This document shows positions 44,627 through 54,252 of a stretch of 64,000 nt of DNA, piece after piece; within the stretch, counting starts at the first letter, position 1; each line of letters starts with the position of its first letter. Where the stretch lies: NCBI GenBank assembly GCA_001430745.1, contig KQ482042.1, positions 1,329,388 to 1,393,387 of the forward strand, given 5' to 3'. A model generated the notes under the pieces. The model was given only the letters and a program-made list of their open reading frames with translations, had not been told where the DNA came from and searched no databases. A program made the translations under genes and the position numbers. Origin of the DNA: Auxenochlorella pyrenoidosa. Its lineage: Eukaryota > Chlorophyta > Trebouxiophyceae > Chlorellales > Chlorellaceae.

Positions 44627-45880
44627 TCACAGCTGGCCCTTGGGCTGCCCTGCGGGCGCGCCCTCCTCCTCCGCTACCTTGGCGGCGGGGAAGCCGACCT
44701 CGGGTGTGCGCGTCTCCCCCGTCCCCTCGGTCCGCATCTTCTCCTGCAGGCCGGCAGGGCAGACGGGGCGCATTCTGGAGGGCGGCAGGTCCAGATGTCC
44801 GGCTCGCAGGCGGGTGCACTGCTGCGGGGTGGGCACTCCTGCTGGGGTGCATGGCCTAGCCTTGGGGACGACGCTGTGCCTGAGCCTAGCGCACAGCGCA
44901 ACTCTTTCTGCGTCCATTCCCTCCCATCGTAGCCGCCTGCTGACTGCCACGGTCGGGCCGCCCAGGCCCCGACAGCGCCTCGTCACAGGCACGACAACAT
45001 GCACAGCAGGGGCAGCGGGGTGGCCGCCTCACCAAGGCCACCTCTGTCATGTTGCGCTGGCGCTCCCCCGCCGGCTCCATCCCCGCCTTGTGCGTGTCCA
45101 GGTCAATGTTGGAGGCCACACCCTCGCCCGAGTCGGCATGCTTGTTCTGCGCGAGGGGGGGGTGGGGGGGGGTGGGGGGGGGTGAGGGGGCTGTCACGGT
45201 GCGTAGGCCTGGCATGCACATGAACGCGCCCATCGCTGACAGCGCTCAGCCCCCTTGTCTACCCTGCGTCCATCAGGTGCAAAAGTTTGTGCCCTGCATG
45301 CGCCCTGTCTTGCTTCTCATCTCCTGGCCCCTGCTGCCCTCACCGTTGCGCGGTTGAAGCGGTCGGCAACGTCGGCGCGCACCTTGACTGTCACCTCGCC
45401 GCCGCTGGCTGCACATCAGGAGTGCCACGTGCGCATGTGAGCAGGGCAGGGGGGCCCGAGCCCGACCCTGCCTTGATCACTGCTTTCAGGCAGGCAGACA
45501 GGTCAGTTCAACAGCGAAGCTGCCTGCAACAATGCCAAGCTGAGCCTCATCGTACTGCGGGTGACCAGGCAGCATGCCGGGCCTTGCCCACCTCGGATCT
45601 GGCTGGGCGGCAGGCCGAAGGCTGCTCCCTCGCCCTGTCCTGGCACGGGCTGGGCGCTCTGTGGGAGGTGAAGGCGTCGGCGGCAGTGGGCGCGTCAAGC
45701 GGCAGTGGGGCAGGGGCAGTAGGTCAGGATGCCCCACCTGCTTCGAGGCCCTAGTTTCGAGCGCTCGACTTGCTCAACCCAGCCGCCCTTGCTCGCTTCA
45801 ACAGGCCCGAGGCCATCCAAGGGCCCCGCCCCTCTGCCGGAACTTCATCTCACCGAGCCTCCTGAGTGGCCGCTGACCAT
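44627..45880 (-). CDS. Small five-exon protein of unknown function (about 135 aa)
   Basis: No family is recognised. Five exons join with phase and consensus borders. The first is ATG 45880-45854 (MVSGHSGGS, 27 nt, donor GTGAGA). The second is about 45658-45592 (SAQPVPGQGEGAAFGLPPSQ-IR). The third is about 45414-45351 (ASGGEVTVKVRADVADRFNR-AT). The fourth is about 45146-45035 (NKHADSGEGVASNIDLDTHK, AGMEPAGERQRNMTEVAL). The last is about 44744-44627 (EKMRTEGTGETRTPEVGFPA-AKV, ending QPKGQL). The product is hydrophilic, lacks Cys and membrane segments and looks largely disordered, with a possible short beta strand at GEVTVKVRAD. The fourth exon is preceded by a C-rich, T-poor tract at 45155-45182. 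The clean exon phasing is the main evidence that the gene is real. Confidence 0.55.
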
Positions 45881-46874
45881 GGCTGCTGAGTAGGGGTTTA
45901 GGCAAGGGACGCGTGTTGAATAGAATAGCAGAGGCGCTCACAAGGCGGGTGAGTGTTGCAGCTGCCGTCAGTGTTGCAGCTGCCTCTGCTGCGCTTTCCA
46001 GTCAGATGCAGCTACCTGCAATGCTCTCTCTGCTACCGCGTGCACCTGTCCCAACTCCTGTCATGCCACTTAATCAGTGGCCCAGCACAGAGCGCGGTTT
46101 GGCTTCTGAAAAAATGGGGCGCCGCGTCGGCGTGCCTGCCAGCTGGCAGGGGTGGGGGGGTGGGGGGGGGGGGGGCCGGCCGACGCTGCTTACATAGGCA
46201 AGCTTTTGACGATTGCACATGAGGCAGAACCACTGCTTGTGCAGGAGCTGCTCTGCTAGTGCCAAGCCTTCCGGAGGGGCGCAGCATGCGCTGCGCCAGG
46301 ATACTTGTCCCTGGCGAATCTGTAGGCAACATTTCGTCAGCTTCCCGCCGGATTGGCAGCGCCTTTGCCTTCAGGCCGCAGCCAATCAGGCCATTAGGTG
46401 CGTGAGCGGTCCCTCCCTCCCCCCCTGTCCGGCCCGCCGCTCTCCAGCTGGCGCGCCTGTGTGGCCTTTCGAGGTTGTGGGATACCCTCCGGCTGTCGCC
46501 GAGCGTTGACAGTAGACACCCGGCAGCTAGCGGCTGCTGGCGGGGCGTATGCCACAGGGTAGGAGAGCAGGCTGCGCGGCAGCGACCGCAGCAGTAGCGG
46601 GCGGGGAGCAGGGAGGACCGTCTGTTGCTTGCGGCCGCCGCCGGAAATGCATGGCTCTGTTCTTGACAGCAGGAACTGCCCGGGTACAGCTGTAACTGTG
46701 CAGCTGGGTAGCCGCTGCCATCTGATGCTTCTCAACTTTCTTTCGACTCAAAACCGTGGTTCTCTCACAACACGCCTGGCCCCACCAGCCTGACTTACCA
46801 TTGCCCCAACACTACTTGAATCCCTCGGCTCAAGAGCAGCACAGCCACATAGTGCTTGCGGCCCAACCTGGACC
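45881..46874. other. Divergent intergenic region with a possible orphan exon
   Basis: About 1 kb lies between the starts of the small orphan (-) and the short-chain dehydrogenase (+). It holds a T-interrupted G tract at about 46146-46174. It also holds a minus-strand segment ending near 46193 that reads QLLHKQWFCLMCNRQKLAY up to a GTAAGC donor, which may be a stray exon. No complete gene can be built. Confidence 0.35.
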
Positions 46875-48715
46875 ATGCCGGGCGGCTTGCTGGGCGGCAA
46901 GCGTGTGCTGGTCACGGGGGCCTCGCGGGGCATTGGAACTGCCATTGCAGAGCAGTGTGCTGCCGAGGGCGCGGAGCTGGTGCTCACCGCCCGCTCAGCG
47001 GACAAGCTGCAGGAGGTGAGCGGGCGCCTCTGGGAGCGCGGCTGATCAGGGTGCCTGCAACTGCCGCGGCATTGTGCACCCAGCGCAAGCCATCCAGGCC
47101 GGCACCATTGCTCCTGGGGAGCTTTGGGGCCCTCTTACTGCTGCTTTGTTGGATCTGTCGGCGCGCCTCCCCCTGTGCAGGTGGGTGAGCGGTGCCGTGC
47201 TGCGGGGGCTCCCTCATGCCGCTGCCTGCCCTGCGACCTCTCCGACCCCTCGTCCATCAATCACTTGGCCTCCGAGGTACTGCAGATGCACCCTGAAGGT
47301 ATGCCCTCTGTTATGCTCATACACAGCACCGACAAGTAAGCCCTGCTCCTCCGGTTGGGTGTTAGCAGAGCAGCCAGGTTGAGCGATCGAGAGGGCCCTC
47401 CACCTGCAGCGTCTGAGCTTGGCAGCGTCTGCACTCACACACATGCCACCTGCTGTTGTGCTCAGGCGTGGATGTTCTGGTCAACAATGCGGGGACAGCG
47501 GCAGGCGACCAGGACATCCTGACCGGTGAGGCCTGGGCCTGGGTGTGAGTGTGGGTGCTGTGTGCTTCAGGTCTGCAGCGCAGCAGGTGCGGCCAAGCAT
47601 GCCAGCGATAGGGACTGAGAGGCGGAGGAATGCCAGGGCCGATGCATCTGAGGCAAGCACCCACCCATGTGCAGCGACCCTGTCTGTTTGGCTGTGCAGG
47701 CGACCCAGACGCATGGGAGGCCATGCTGGCCACCAACACGCTGGGCCCGATGCGCCTCAGCCGCCACCTGGCGCCCGCCATGGCACAGCGCGGCGGCGGC
47801 CTCATCATCACTACCGGCAGTCTGGCAGGAACGTTTGCCTCTGCCAGCTCGGCACCGTACTGTGCCTCTAAGTGGGGCATCCGAGGGTGGGTGCTCGGCA
47901 TGTACGAGGTGAGGCTGCAGGGTCGGTGCGAGGGGTGGAAAGGCCCTTCAGCAGGTTGTCGGGCCACTGCATGGCAGGGCGTGAAAGGGTGTGCTGCAGG
48001 AGCCGAGTGGAGTGCCGACCGGACCTGGCCGTAGAGCACGTCCAGGGCACAGGTCGGCCGAGGCACTTTCTGCGTTGGTCTATGCCCATCTGGGCTGGCC
48101 GCCCTCCCTGCTGCCTGCGCACAGGAGCTGCGCAGGCATGGCATCTGCTGCATGGTCATTGAGCCTGGCTTCGTGGCCACAGACATGGTGCGCTGGCCGT
48201 GCAGGGCCCACAGGGGCGCATTCATGCCTTGCAAGCTGCCGCTTCGGATTAAACTGGCTCAGTGGTGTTGCTGCTGAGATGAATGACACTCGAGCCTCTG
48301 CTGGATGCTCTCCCTTGCATGCATGGTCTTTGGATTAATGGCGCGCTCGCTGACGCCTGCTCGACTGCCAGCCCCTTGCCTGCAGGTCCTGCACAACGAC
48401 AAGCTCATCCCGGAGCGCTGCATCCAGCCGTCGGACATTGCAGAGGCGGCGCTGCTGCCGCTGAGGCTGAGCCCTGATGCAGTGCCGCTGGAGCTGGTGA
48501 TGAAGGTGCGCTGGGAGTGGGGCCCACGGCGTAGCCTGGGCGCGCTCGGAATGCAGGCCAGATAGTGAAGCGTGTAATGGGCTGGTAGGGTTGAAAAATC
48601 ATGGCTGCAGGGCGCACTCTGGCAGTAAGACATGGCCGCGCTCATGACGCCTTGAGCTGCATCCCTCGGGGCTCCCCTGCAGGTGGTGCTCAGCCCCTAC
48701 AGGCGCAGCAGCTAG
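46875..48715 (+). CDS. Short-chain dehydrogenase/reductase (classical SDR)
   Basis: This is an NAD(P)H-dependent oxidoreductase of unknown substrate. Exons are 46875-47015, 47181-47298, 47466-47525, 47700-47908, 48125-48187, 48386-48505 and 48683-48715. The N-terminal Rossmann motif is KRVLVTGASRGIGTAIAEQC (TGxxxGIG). It is followed by CDLSDPSSINHLASEVL and VDVLVNNAGTAAG (NNAG motif). The catalytic Ser is in LIITTGSLAG and the catalytic Tyr/Lys in YCASKWGIRG (YxxxK). The distal part reads HGICCMVIEPGFVATDM and IQPSDIAEAALLPLRLSPDA, ending VVLSPYRRSS. The length, about 247 residues, is normal for a classical SDR. The residue after TGASRGIG and the end of beta-2 (LVLTARSADKL) suggest NADP preference. 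No targeting peptide is evident, so a cytosolic location is likely. Confidence 0.9.
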
Positions 48716-49464
48716 GCAGCGCCATATGCCTATGGCTCAGCTTGGGATGGTGCCGCAAAGGACTTCTTGCCTCCTCCCTGCTGCAAATGGGCAGAGGCTG
48801 CCCTGCTGATGGCCACCTGCCATGCATCACCTCTCTCGAGTTTGCACATCCCCAGTTGTGACTACGTCTTACGAACGCTTCAAATGACAGGGCATGCGGC
48901 CCGAAGCTCGCAGCAGGCGTTCCTGCGGGCGCCTCCTGCAGCCAGTACCCAACAGCGAGGATGCCGCCCCTCAACCCCTGCCACCCTTTGCGGGCGCCTT
49001 CTGCACATCGCTGGCGGCGCCAGGGTAGGTGCCCCGGGTCTCCTCCACCACCTGCTCCATCGCACCGCCAGCCACGCCAACTACCTTGCTGACTGCAGCA
49101 GGCAGGCCGGCACGGTGGAGGCAGCGCTATACTTGTTAGGTGCAGTGACACAGAGGATGCAGGAAGCTGCGCAGGCAGGGGGAGATGGCAGGCAACAAAC
49201 GCTGGTTGCAGCCAGCGTTAGTAGGCTGTGGGAACAGGAGCGAAGGAGTAAGCAGCTGAGGGCAGTCAAAACTGGGCTGTCTCGCCACGGGCTTGCCTGC
49301 CTCGGTCATGGGCTTCGGCATGGGCTCCTCAGACCTCTTCCACCTGCAGGTGCGGTAGAGAGCATGCCGTTGTGACGATCAGAGGTTTGACTAGTCGGCT
49401 GCAACGCATCGACCTGCCCTGGGCAGCATTAACTGGTATGCCACGTGCCCACCACTGCTTCGCC
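48716..49464. other. Convergent intergenic region
   Basis: About 0.75 kb lies between the SDR stop (+) and the stop of the 61-aa gene (-). It contains open frames on both strands but no domain, splice pattern or RNA gene I can support. Confidence 0.4.
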
Positions 49465-49650
49465 CTAAACTTGCATGTACCAGGCCAGCCAGAGTCCTCC
49501 AGCCCCGAGCGCCAGCTTGGTTAGGCTGCCGGCAAAGGTCTTATTTGCAGCAGCGCGGGCCGAGGCGGCTGCCTCTGCTGCCAGGACCTCGGCTTCAGAG
49601 GCCGGCGGCGGCTTTGGGGGCATGACTTGGTGCTTCTCGGCGCCGCTCAT
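49465..49650 (-). CDS. Small putative tail-anchored membrane protein (61 aa)
   Basis: A single-exon frame runs from ATG 49650 to the stop at 49465. The N-terminus is polar and Pro-rich (MSGAEKHQVMPPKPPPASEA). The middle is an Ala/Glu-rich helix (EVLAAEAAASARAAANKTFA). The C-terminus is one hydrophobic segment (SLTKLALGAGGLWLAWYMQV). The layout resembles small tail-anchored subunits of mitochondrial or other membrane complexes, but no family is recognised. It is head to head with the AtPH1-like gene, 247 bp apart. A chance frame is possible at this length, though the amphipathic-plus-anchor order argues for a gene. Confidence 0.5.
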   Translation of the reverse strand: MSGAEKHQVMPPKPPPASEAEVLAAEAAASARAAANKTFAGSLTKLALGAGGLWLAWYMQV

Positions 49651-49897
49651 GGCTCACAGGCAGCTCTCTGTTAGCCCTGGAGTTGCAACACTGTCGCAGA
49701 GACAATCAAGGTTGCTCCAAGGTGCACCAGATGTGGCATTGTCGCCAAGCTGCCGCAGGGCCGCAGCTGCGTGCGCTGGGCGCCTCGCTGGCGCGGCCGG
49801 TGCTCGGCCATGGCCTCCAAGTGGCGTCCTTGCGTGCACACAGTGCTCGCATTGCTCTGTGATCTCCTGCAGCCATCTAGCGCGTCAGCTTGCTCCA

Positions 49898-51160
49898 ATG
49901 GTGGAGCCCTCGCAGCTGTTCAACCGGGTGCTGGGTCGGAACACGGACACAGGCGGCGTGGAGTTCTGGCGGCAGCCTGAGCGCAGCGGCTGGCTCATGA
50001 AGCAGGGTAAGCGCGATCCTGAGTGCTGGGTAAGCGCTGGGCCCCTGCACGCGCGCTGCTAACCCTTTGTCCGACTTTGTCCATCGCAGGGGAGTTTATG
50101 AAGACGTGGCGGCGAAGGTGCGGAGCTGCTGTGGGGCCGAGGGCAGGGCGGGCAGAGTGGCGGTCAAGCGGCCTGGCGGCAGCCACGGGCGAGCCTCTGC
50201 TGGCTGCTCCTGACGCCAGCCTGGGCCCGACTGGATTGCAGGTGGTTCGTCCTCAAGGATGGCAAGATTTTCTGGTTCAAGACGGATATTGTGGGGCCCG
50301 TGAGTGATGCCACATGCTGCGATGGCACACTGGTGCTCGGCCACACCGGGTGGCACATGTCCAGCTGCTGCCGCGTCCAACCCTGCCTCGCGTCTACTCG
50401 TGCACACGCCTATTGACTCAAAGCATGCTCGCCGCAGCCTTGGCAGGAGCGCCCTTGCCCACACCATGCCCTGCCGCCCGCCCTCTGGCCCCCTGCCGCC
50501 ATGAGCAGAGCACGCAGCCGCGCGGCATCATCGAGGTGAATCGCTGCCTGTCCATCAAGGGCGCGGAGGACGCGATCAACAAGCCGCACGCCTTTGAGAT
50601 CTCCACCACCGACCAGAACATGTACTTCATCGCCGACTCGGACAAGGTGGGCCCGCTGACCTGGCAGCCCCTCCCTGCAAGTGCGCTTGCATCCTGTGCG
50701 CGCCTGCTTGAATGCATGGCGGTTGATGGGACACGTCTGCTAGCAGGGCAGCATGCTGGCCAGCAGCAAGGCATGCAGGCTGTGGGGTCGGTGCCCCCAC
50801 CCGGTGCTGCCGCGGTCGTTGCCTGGGTGTGCTGCGCAGGAGAAGGAGGACTGGATCAACGCGGTGGGGCGGGCAATTGTGCGGCACTCCAAGAGGTGCG
50901 GAAGGGGGGATACAGATACAGCACGCGGGCTGCTTCTGGCGTGCCTGGGCTGAATGGCAGGGGCTGGAGGGGGTGGGCTAGCCGGGGACGGGCGGGAGCC
51001 TGCAAGCTGGGGATGGGCGGGAGCCTGCAGGCTGGCATGTGGGCCGAGCCCAGCGCTGCCTTTGGCCTGCAGGCGCCACCTGCCTGCGAGACCTCCCGCC
51101 GTGCTCTCGCCTGCCTGCAGCATGATGGACCGCGATCAGGCCGACTATTCAGGGTACTGA
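49898..51160 (+). CDS. PH1: AtPH1-like pleckstrin-homology domain protein
   Basis: This is a short protein made almost entirely of one PH domain. The plant relative AtPH1 binds phosphoinositides on late endosomes and vacuole precursors. Six exons, 49898-50006, 50090-50117, 50242-50299, 50509-50646, 50840-50895 and 51121-51160, close in phase to about 142 residues. The sequence follows the plant family closely: GGVEFWRQPERSGWLMKQGE, FMKTWRRRWFVLKDGKIFWF, QPRGIIEVNRCLSIKGAEDA, INKPHAFEISTTDQNMYFIA and the C-terminal PH helix EKEDWINAVGRAIVRHSKS. It ends DRDQADYSGY. The KxxxxxWRRRW basic strand pair for lipid headgroups is present. No membrane segment or targeting peptide is seen. Confidence 0.93.
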
Positions 51161-52019
51161 TGGCGGACCTGAACCCCCCTTCGTCCTTACTGTGCGGCCA
51201 GGTTCAGCACCCTCACCTTCTCGCGCCCATTTGCCTCATGCCCATTCCTCCCGCTGTACTCTGCGTGTAAGTGCCTCCTGACGGAATGTCCTCACCAATT
51301 CCCTCCCATGAGTCCTCCCGACTCTTGTAGCCTAGCTTCTCTTCACTCCTCTGTATTCTGCTGCACGCCTGCTCTCTCTTGTCACCAGAAGACGCCCCAC
51401 CTGCACACCGGCTTGCAGGCATTCAAACATCCACTCCTCCTTTTCTGCCCGCGTTTTCAAATCTCCTGCACGCTGGACTTTCGCAGCTCTGTGACTGTGC
51501 AGCTTACCGACGAGAAGACTTATTCCCAGATGCAGTGGCGGTGCGGGCCTTTCAGCGCAGGCCCGTCTTCCACACAGTTGAGGAAGGGGCAAGACTGGGG
51601 GGGCATGAGGAGCAGCCAGCCCTTCGCCCTGCTCAGCCGCGAGCCCAGGGTGATGGCAGTGTCAGTCGTAGCACAGCAAGATTTAAAGCCATGCATTGAG
51701 CTGGGCACGCGCATTACTAGGCGGTGGTGGGACGGCGCATGGCTGGTTAGTGCCTGTCATCACCTGCCTCCTCACTGCAGCTCTGCAAGCTTGTGCTGGC
51801 GTACTCCATCGCCACTGTACTGGCTGTCCAGGGAGCAAAATGGCTTTGCACACAGTTCAGTGGCAGTGTAATCGAGCCTGCAGCTGCAGACCAACCTAGT
51901 AGGGGATCGCGCACTGTGCTGTGGGTGGGTGACTCACTCAGCTGCTACAAGGTTGCAGTCTCTGCCCCTTTTCCCCTTGCAGACGCTAGATGCGCGTCTG
52001 CAGGCTCGTGACAGTTGTG
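51161..52019. other. Intergenic region between two plus-strand genes
   Basis: It contains the 3' region of the PH1 gene, with TGTAA at 51266-51270 (106 nt after the stop) as a likely polyadenylation signal, and the promoter of the SRPBCC gene. It is AT-richer around 51260-51500. Several frames are open but none carries motifs. Confidence 0.45.
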
Positions 52020-53702
52020 ATGGCTTCATCCAGCCAGGGGATGCAGCAGCAGCGCAGCCCCAGCGAGCAAAGTGCAGCTAGCAGCCAGGTGCACACACCG
52101 TCAGCTCAGCAAGGGCTGGTTCACACACGTGTGGACCGCATTCCTGGTGAGCACGATGTGCGGGAGAGTTAGGAGCAGCAACTACACGTCCTCGCTTTGG
52201 CAAATTTCTGGAAAACTCGGCGACGCCGAGGGCTGTCGCAGCGCCCGTGCCCGGATACTGCTTGCTATGGCAGGGGGGGGCTTGCTTGCCTTTCCGCATC
52301 CAGGGCGATGCACAATGAGCAGTTCCAACTGTTCTGTGCTATGCCGAGCCCAGCCTGCAGCCCTCAAAGCAGCCAACTTTGGCGTGAGGGGCTCCCTTCC
52401 CGCCCCGCAGGCTTTCTGGGGTCGTTCACCGCTGCAGCCGTGGTGGATGCGCCACCCGACAGAGTCTTCCGCATCCTGTCCAGTCCAGCCGAGTTCCCCA
52501 GCGTGTACTCAGCATGCGTGGTGAGCAATTACATTCAGCACTAGGCGGCGCCGTGCTTGGGAGGCTGGGCATGCTGCAAGCACGCCAGAGACTGCACGAC
52601 TCCCGTGCTGCAGGCTGGCTGAGCATTCATGAGCACAGGACAACTTCGTGACCCACCTGTGGCCTACCCACTATCCTGCGTTCCCCAGTCTTTCCTTGCC
52701 CTGCCCCCGGCACAAGCTGCAGAGTGTGGAGGAGATCCAGCAGGAGGCGGCGCCACGCAAGGCAGGCGGGCTGCCCGTCCTCACCTTTGTGATGACAAAC
52801 GTGGCCACAGTGCTGGGCCTCACCCATTCGCCAGCCATGCGCCTGCGCATGCAGCCAGACGCCGCCAGGGGCGAGGTGAGGCAGGGGGCTGTGGTCTGGC
52901 AGGGCGCTTCTGCCAGCATCGGCGGCACTGGTGGTAGGGACCACTGCAAAGCTCAAGTGTGCTGCTTCCTTCCTGACTGTTGCAGGTCCGCTTCAGCCAG
53001 CTGCAGCCCTCGGGCATGGTGTCGGGCATGGAGGGAGTGAACGCTGTGCTGCCGCTGCGTGCTCGCGCCACCCTGACACGGGCTGAACTGGCGGCACAGC
53101 TGGCGGGGGCCACAGAGGCCTTTCTGCGTGCACAGGGCGTTGCTGCAGAGCCGGTGCAGGCGGCGGAGCCCCCGTTGGCGTCGGTGTCGCACAGCCTTGT
53201 GACACCGCTGCTGCGTAAGTGGTGGGGCTTCACACAGTCAGGACTGTCAGCGGTTTGTTTTGCAGCGCGTCGCTGCCAATCTCGGGCAACCTGTTCTCAA
53301 AATTGAGCTTGGATGTGGCACTGCGCTGGTGTCGTCTACCTGTGCATGCAGGTGCTCCGTCGCACATGCCGCCCCCCAGCAGCGGTGCAGTGGCCCAGGG
53401 AGAGGCCCCCCAGCGCAGCATCATCATCATGCACCAGAGAGTCAAGGTCAAGTTCTGCCCTCCCGGCATGGGCGCACTAGTCAAAGGTGGGTGCTCACCC
53501 TAGCCTGGCCCGGCCACACAGGGGGGGCATGCCACACTTCTTCAGCCACCTCCGGTGTGTTCCTCCTGCAGGTCAAATGCTGAGCATGCACACGCGCAAC
53601 CTGTCCGACCTCCTCTCGCGGTTTGGGGGCGGCGCAGCCGACGCCAGGGGGCCGCCTGCGGGGCGCAGCAGCAGGTCGGATGAAGTGGAGGTGCAGGCAT
53701 AA
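52020..53702 (+). CDS. SRPBCC/START-like (polyketide cyclase/COQ10-type fold) protein
   Basis: This is a helix-grip lipid- or metabolite-binding protein; the ligand is unknown. Exons: 52020-52146 (MASSSQGMQQQRSPSEQSAA and VHTRVDRIPG), 52411-52520, about 52720-52875, 52986-53214, 53352-53486 and 53572-53702. After the joined IPGFLGSFTAAAVVDA, the SRPBCC signature follows: APPDRVFRILSSPAEFPSVY. Next come LQSVEEIQQEAAPRKAGGLP, LTFVMTNVATVLGLTHSPAM and the beta-sheet region GEVRFSQLQPSGMVSGMEGV. The sheet then leads into ARATLTRAELAAQLAGATEA (C-terminal helix) and a tail with LSMHTRNLSDLLSRFGGG. An in-frame ATG at 51990 would add ten residues. No clear targeting peptide or membrane segment is seen. 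The family placement is by pattern; other START-like groups are possible. Confidence 0.68.
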
Positions 53703-54252
53703 AGCAGCAGCACGCACACCATGCTGCGAGGCCCTGGTGCAGAGGGCACAGCAGCTGGGGCCTTGGCAGCGGCCATGGGCAGTGAAGGCCGCTGCAGTGG
53801 GTCGTGCACAGTCAGCAGGATGCAGCAGGGTTCGGCCATGCTTTGTTCACAAGCGGACTTCACTCCACCATGCTCACTGCACTTTTCGTGTTGCGCTGCA
53901 CAGTGCTAATCATCTGCTATTCTCCCAGGTGTTGTTGGGTGCTGTCACAAGCCCTCAGTGGGGCAACGCTGCTGAGGCAACCAGTAATATTGCAGTTGCG
54001 CATGCAGTTGGGAGACGAGTGGAGATGTCGGTTGAAGGCGGCAACAGAACATGTGCAGCTGAGCAGGTCAAGAACAGACGGAGGCGAGGAGGTACAACAG
54101 CAGGGAGGTTGGGTGAACAGAAAGACAGAGCACGGCACAGATGCACGCGGGGATGACTCTGCAGAGAGGCAGGACGAGCTGGGGGCTGTGCCTGCGGCAC
54201 GCATACGAGGCCAGCCAGCTGGGCCGCCATGCAGAGGGGCGCGCCACTCGCA
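53703..54252. other. Convergent intergenic region
   Basis: About 0.55 kb lies between the SRPBCC stop (+) and the SNW1 stop (-), presumably both 3' untranslated regions. No TGTAA signal stands out on either strand, and no gene is supported. Confidence 0.4.
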
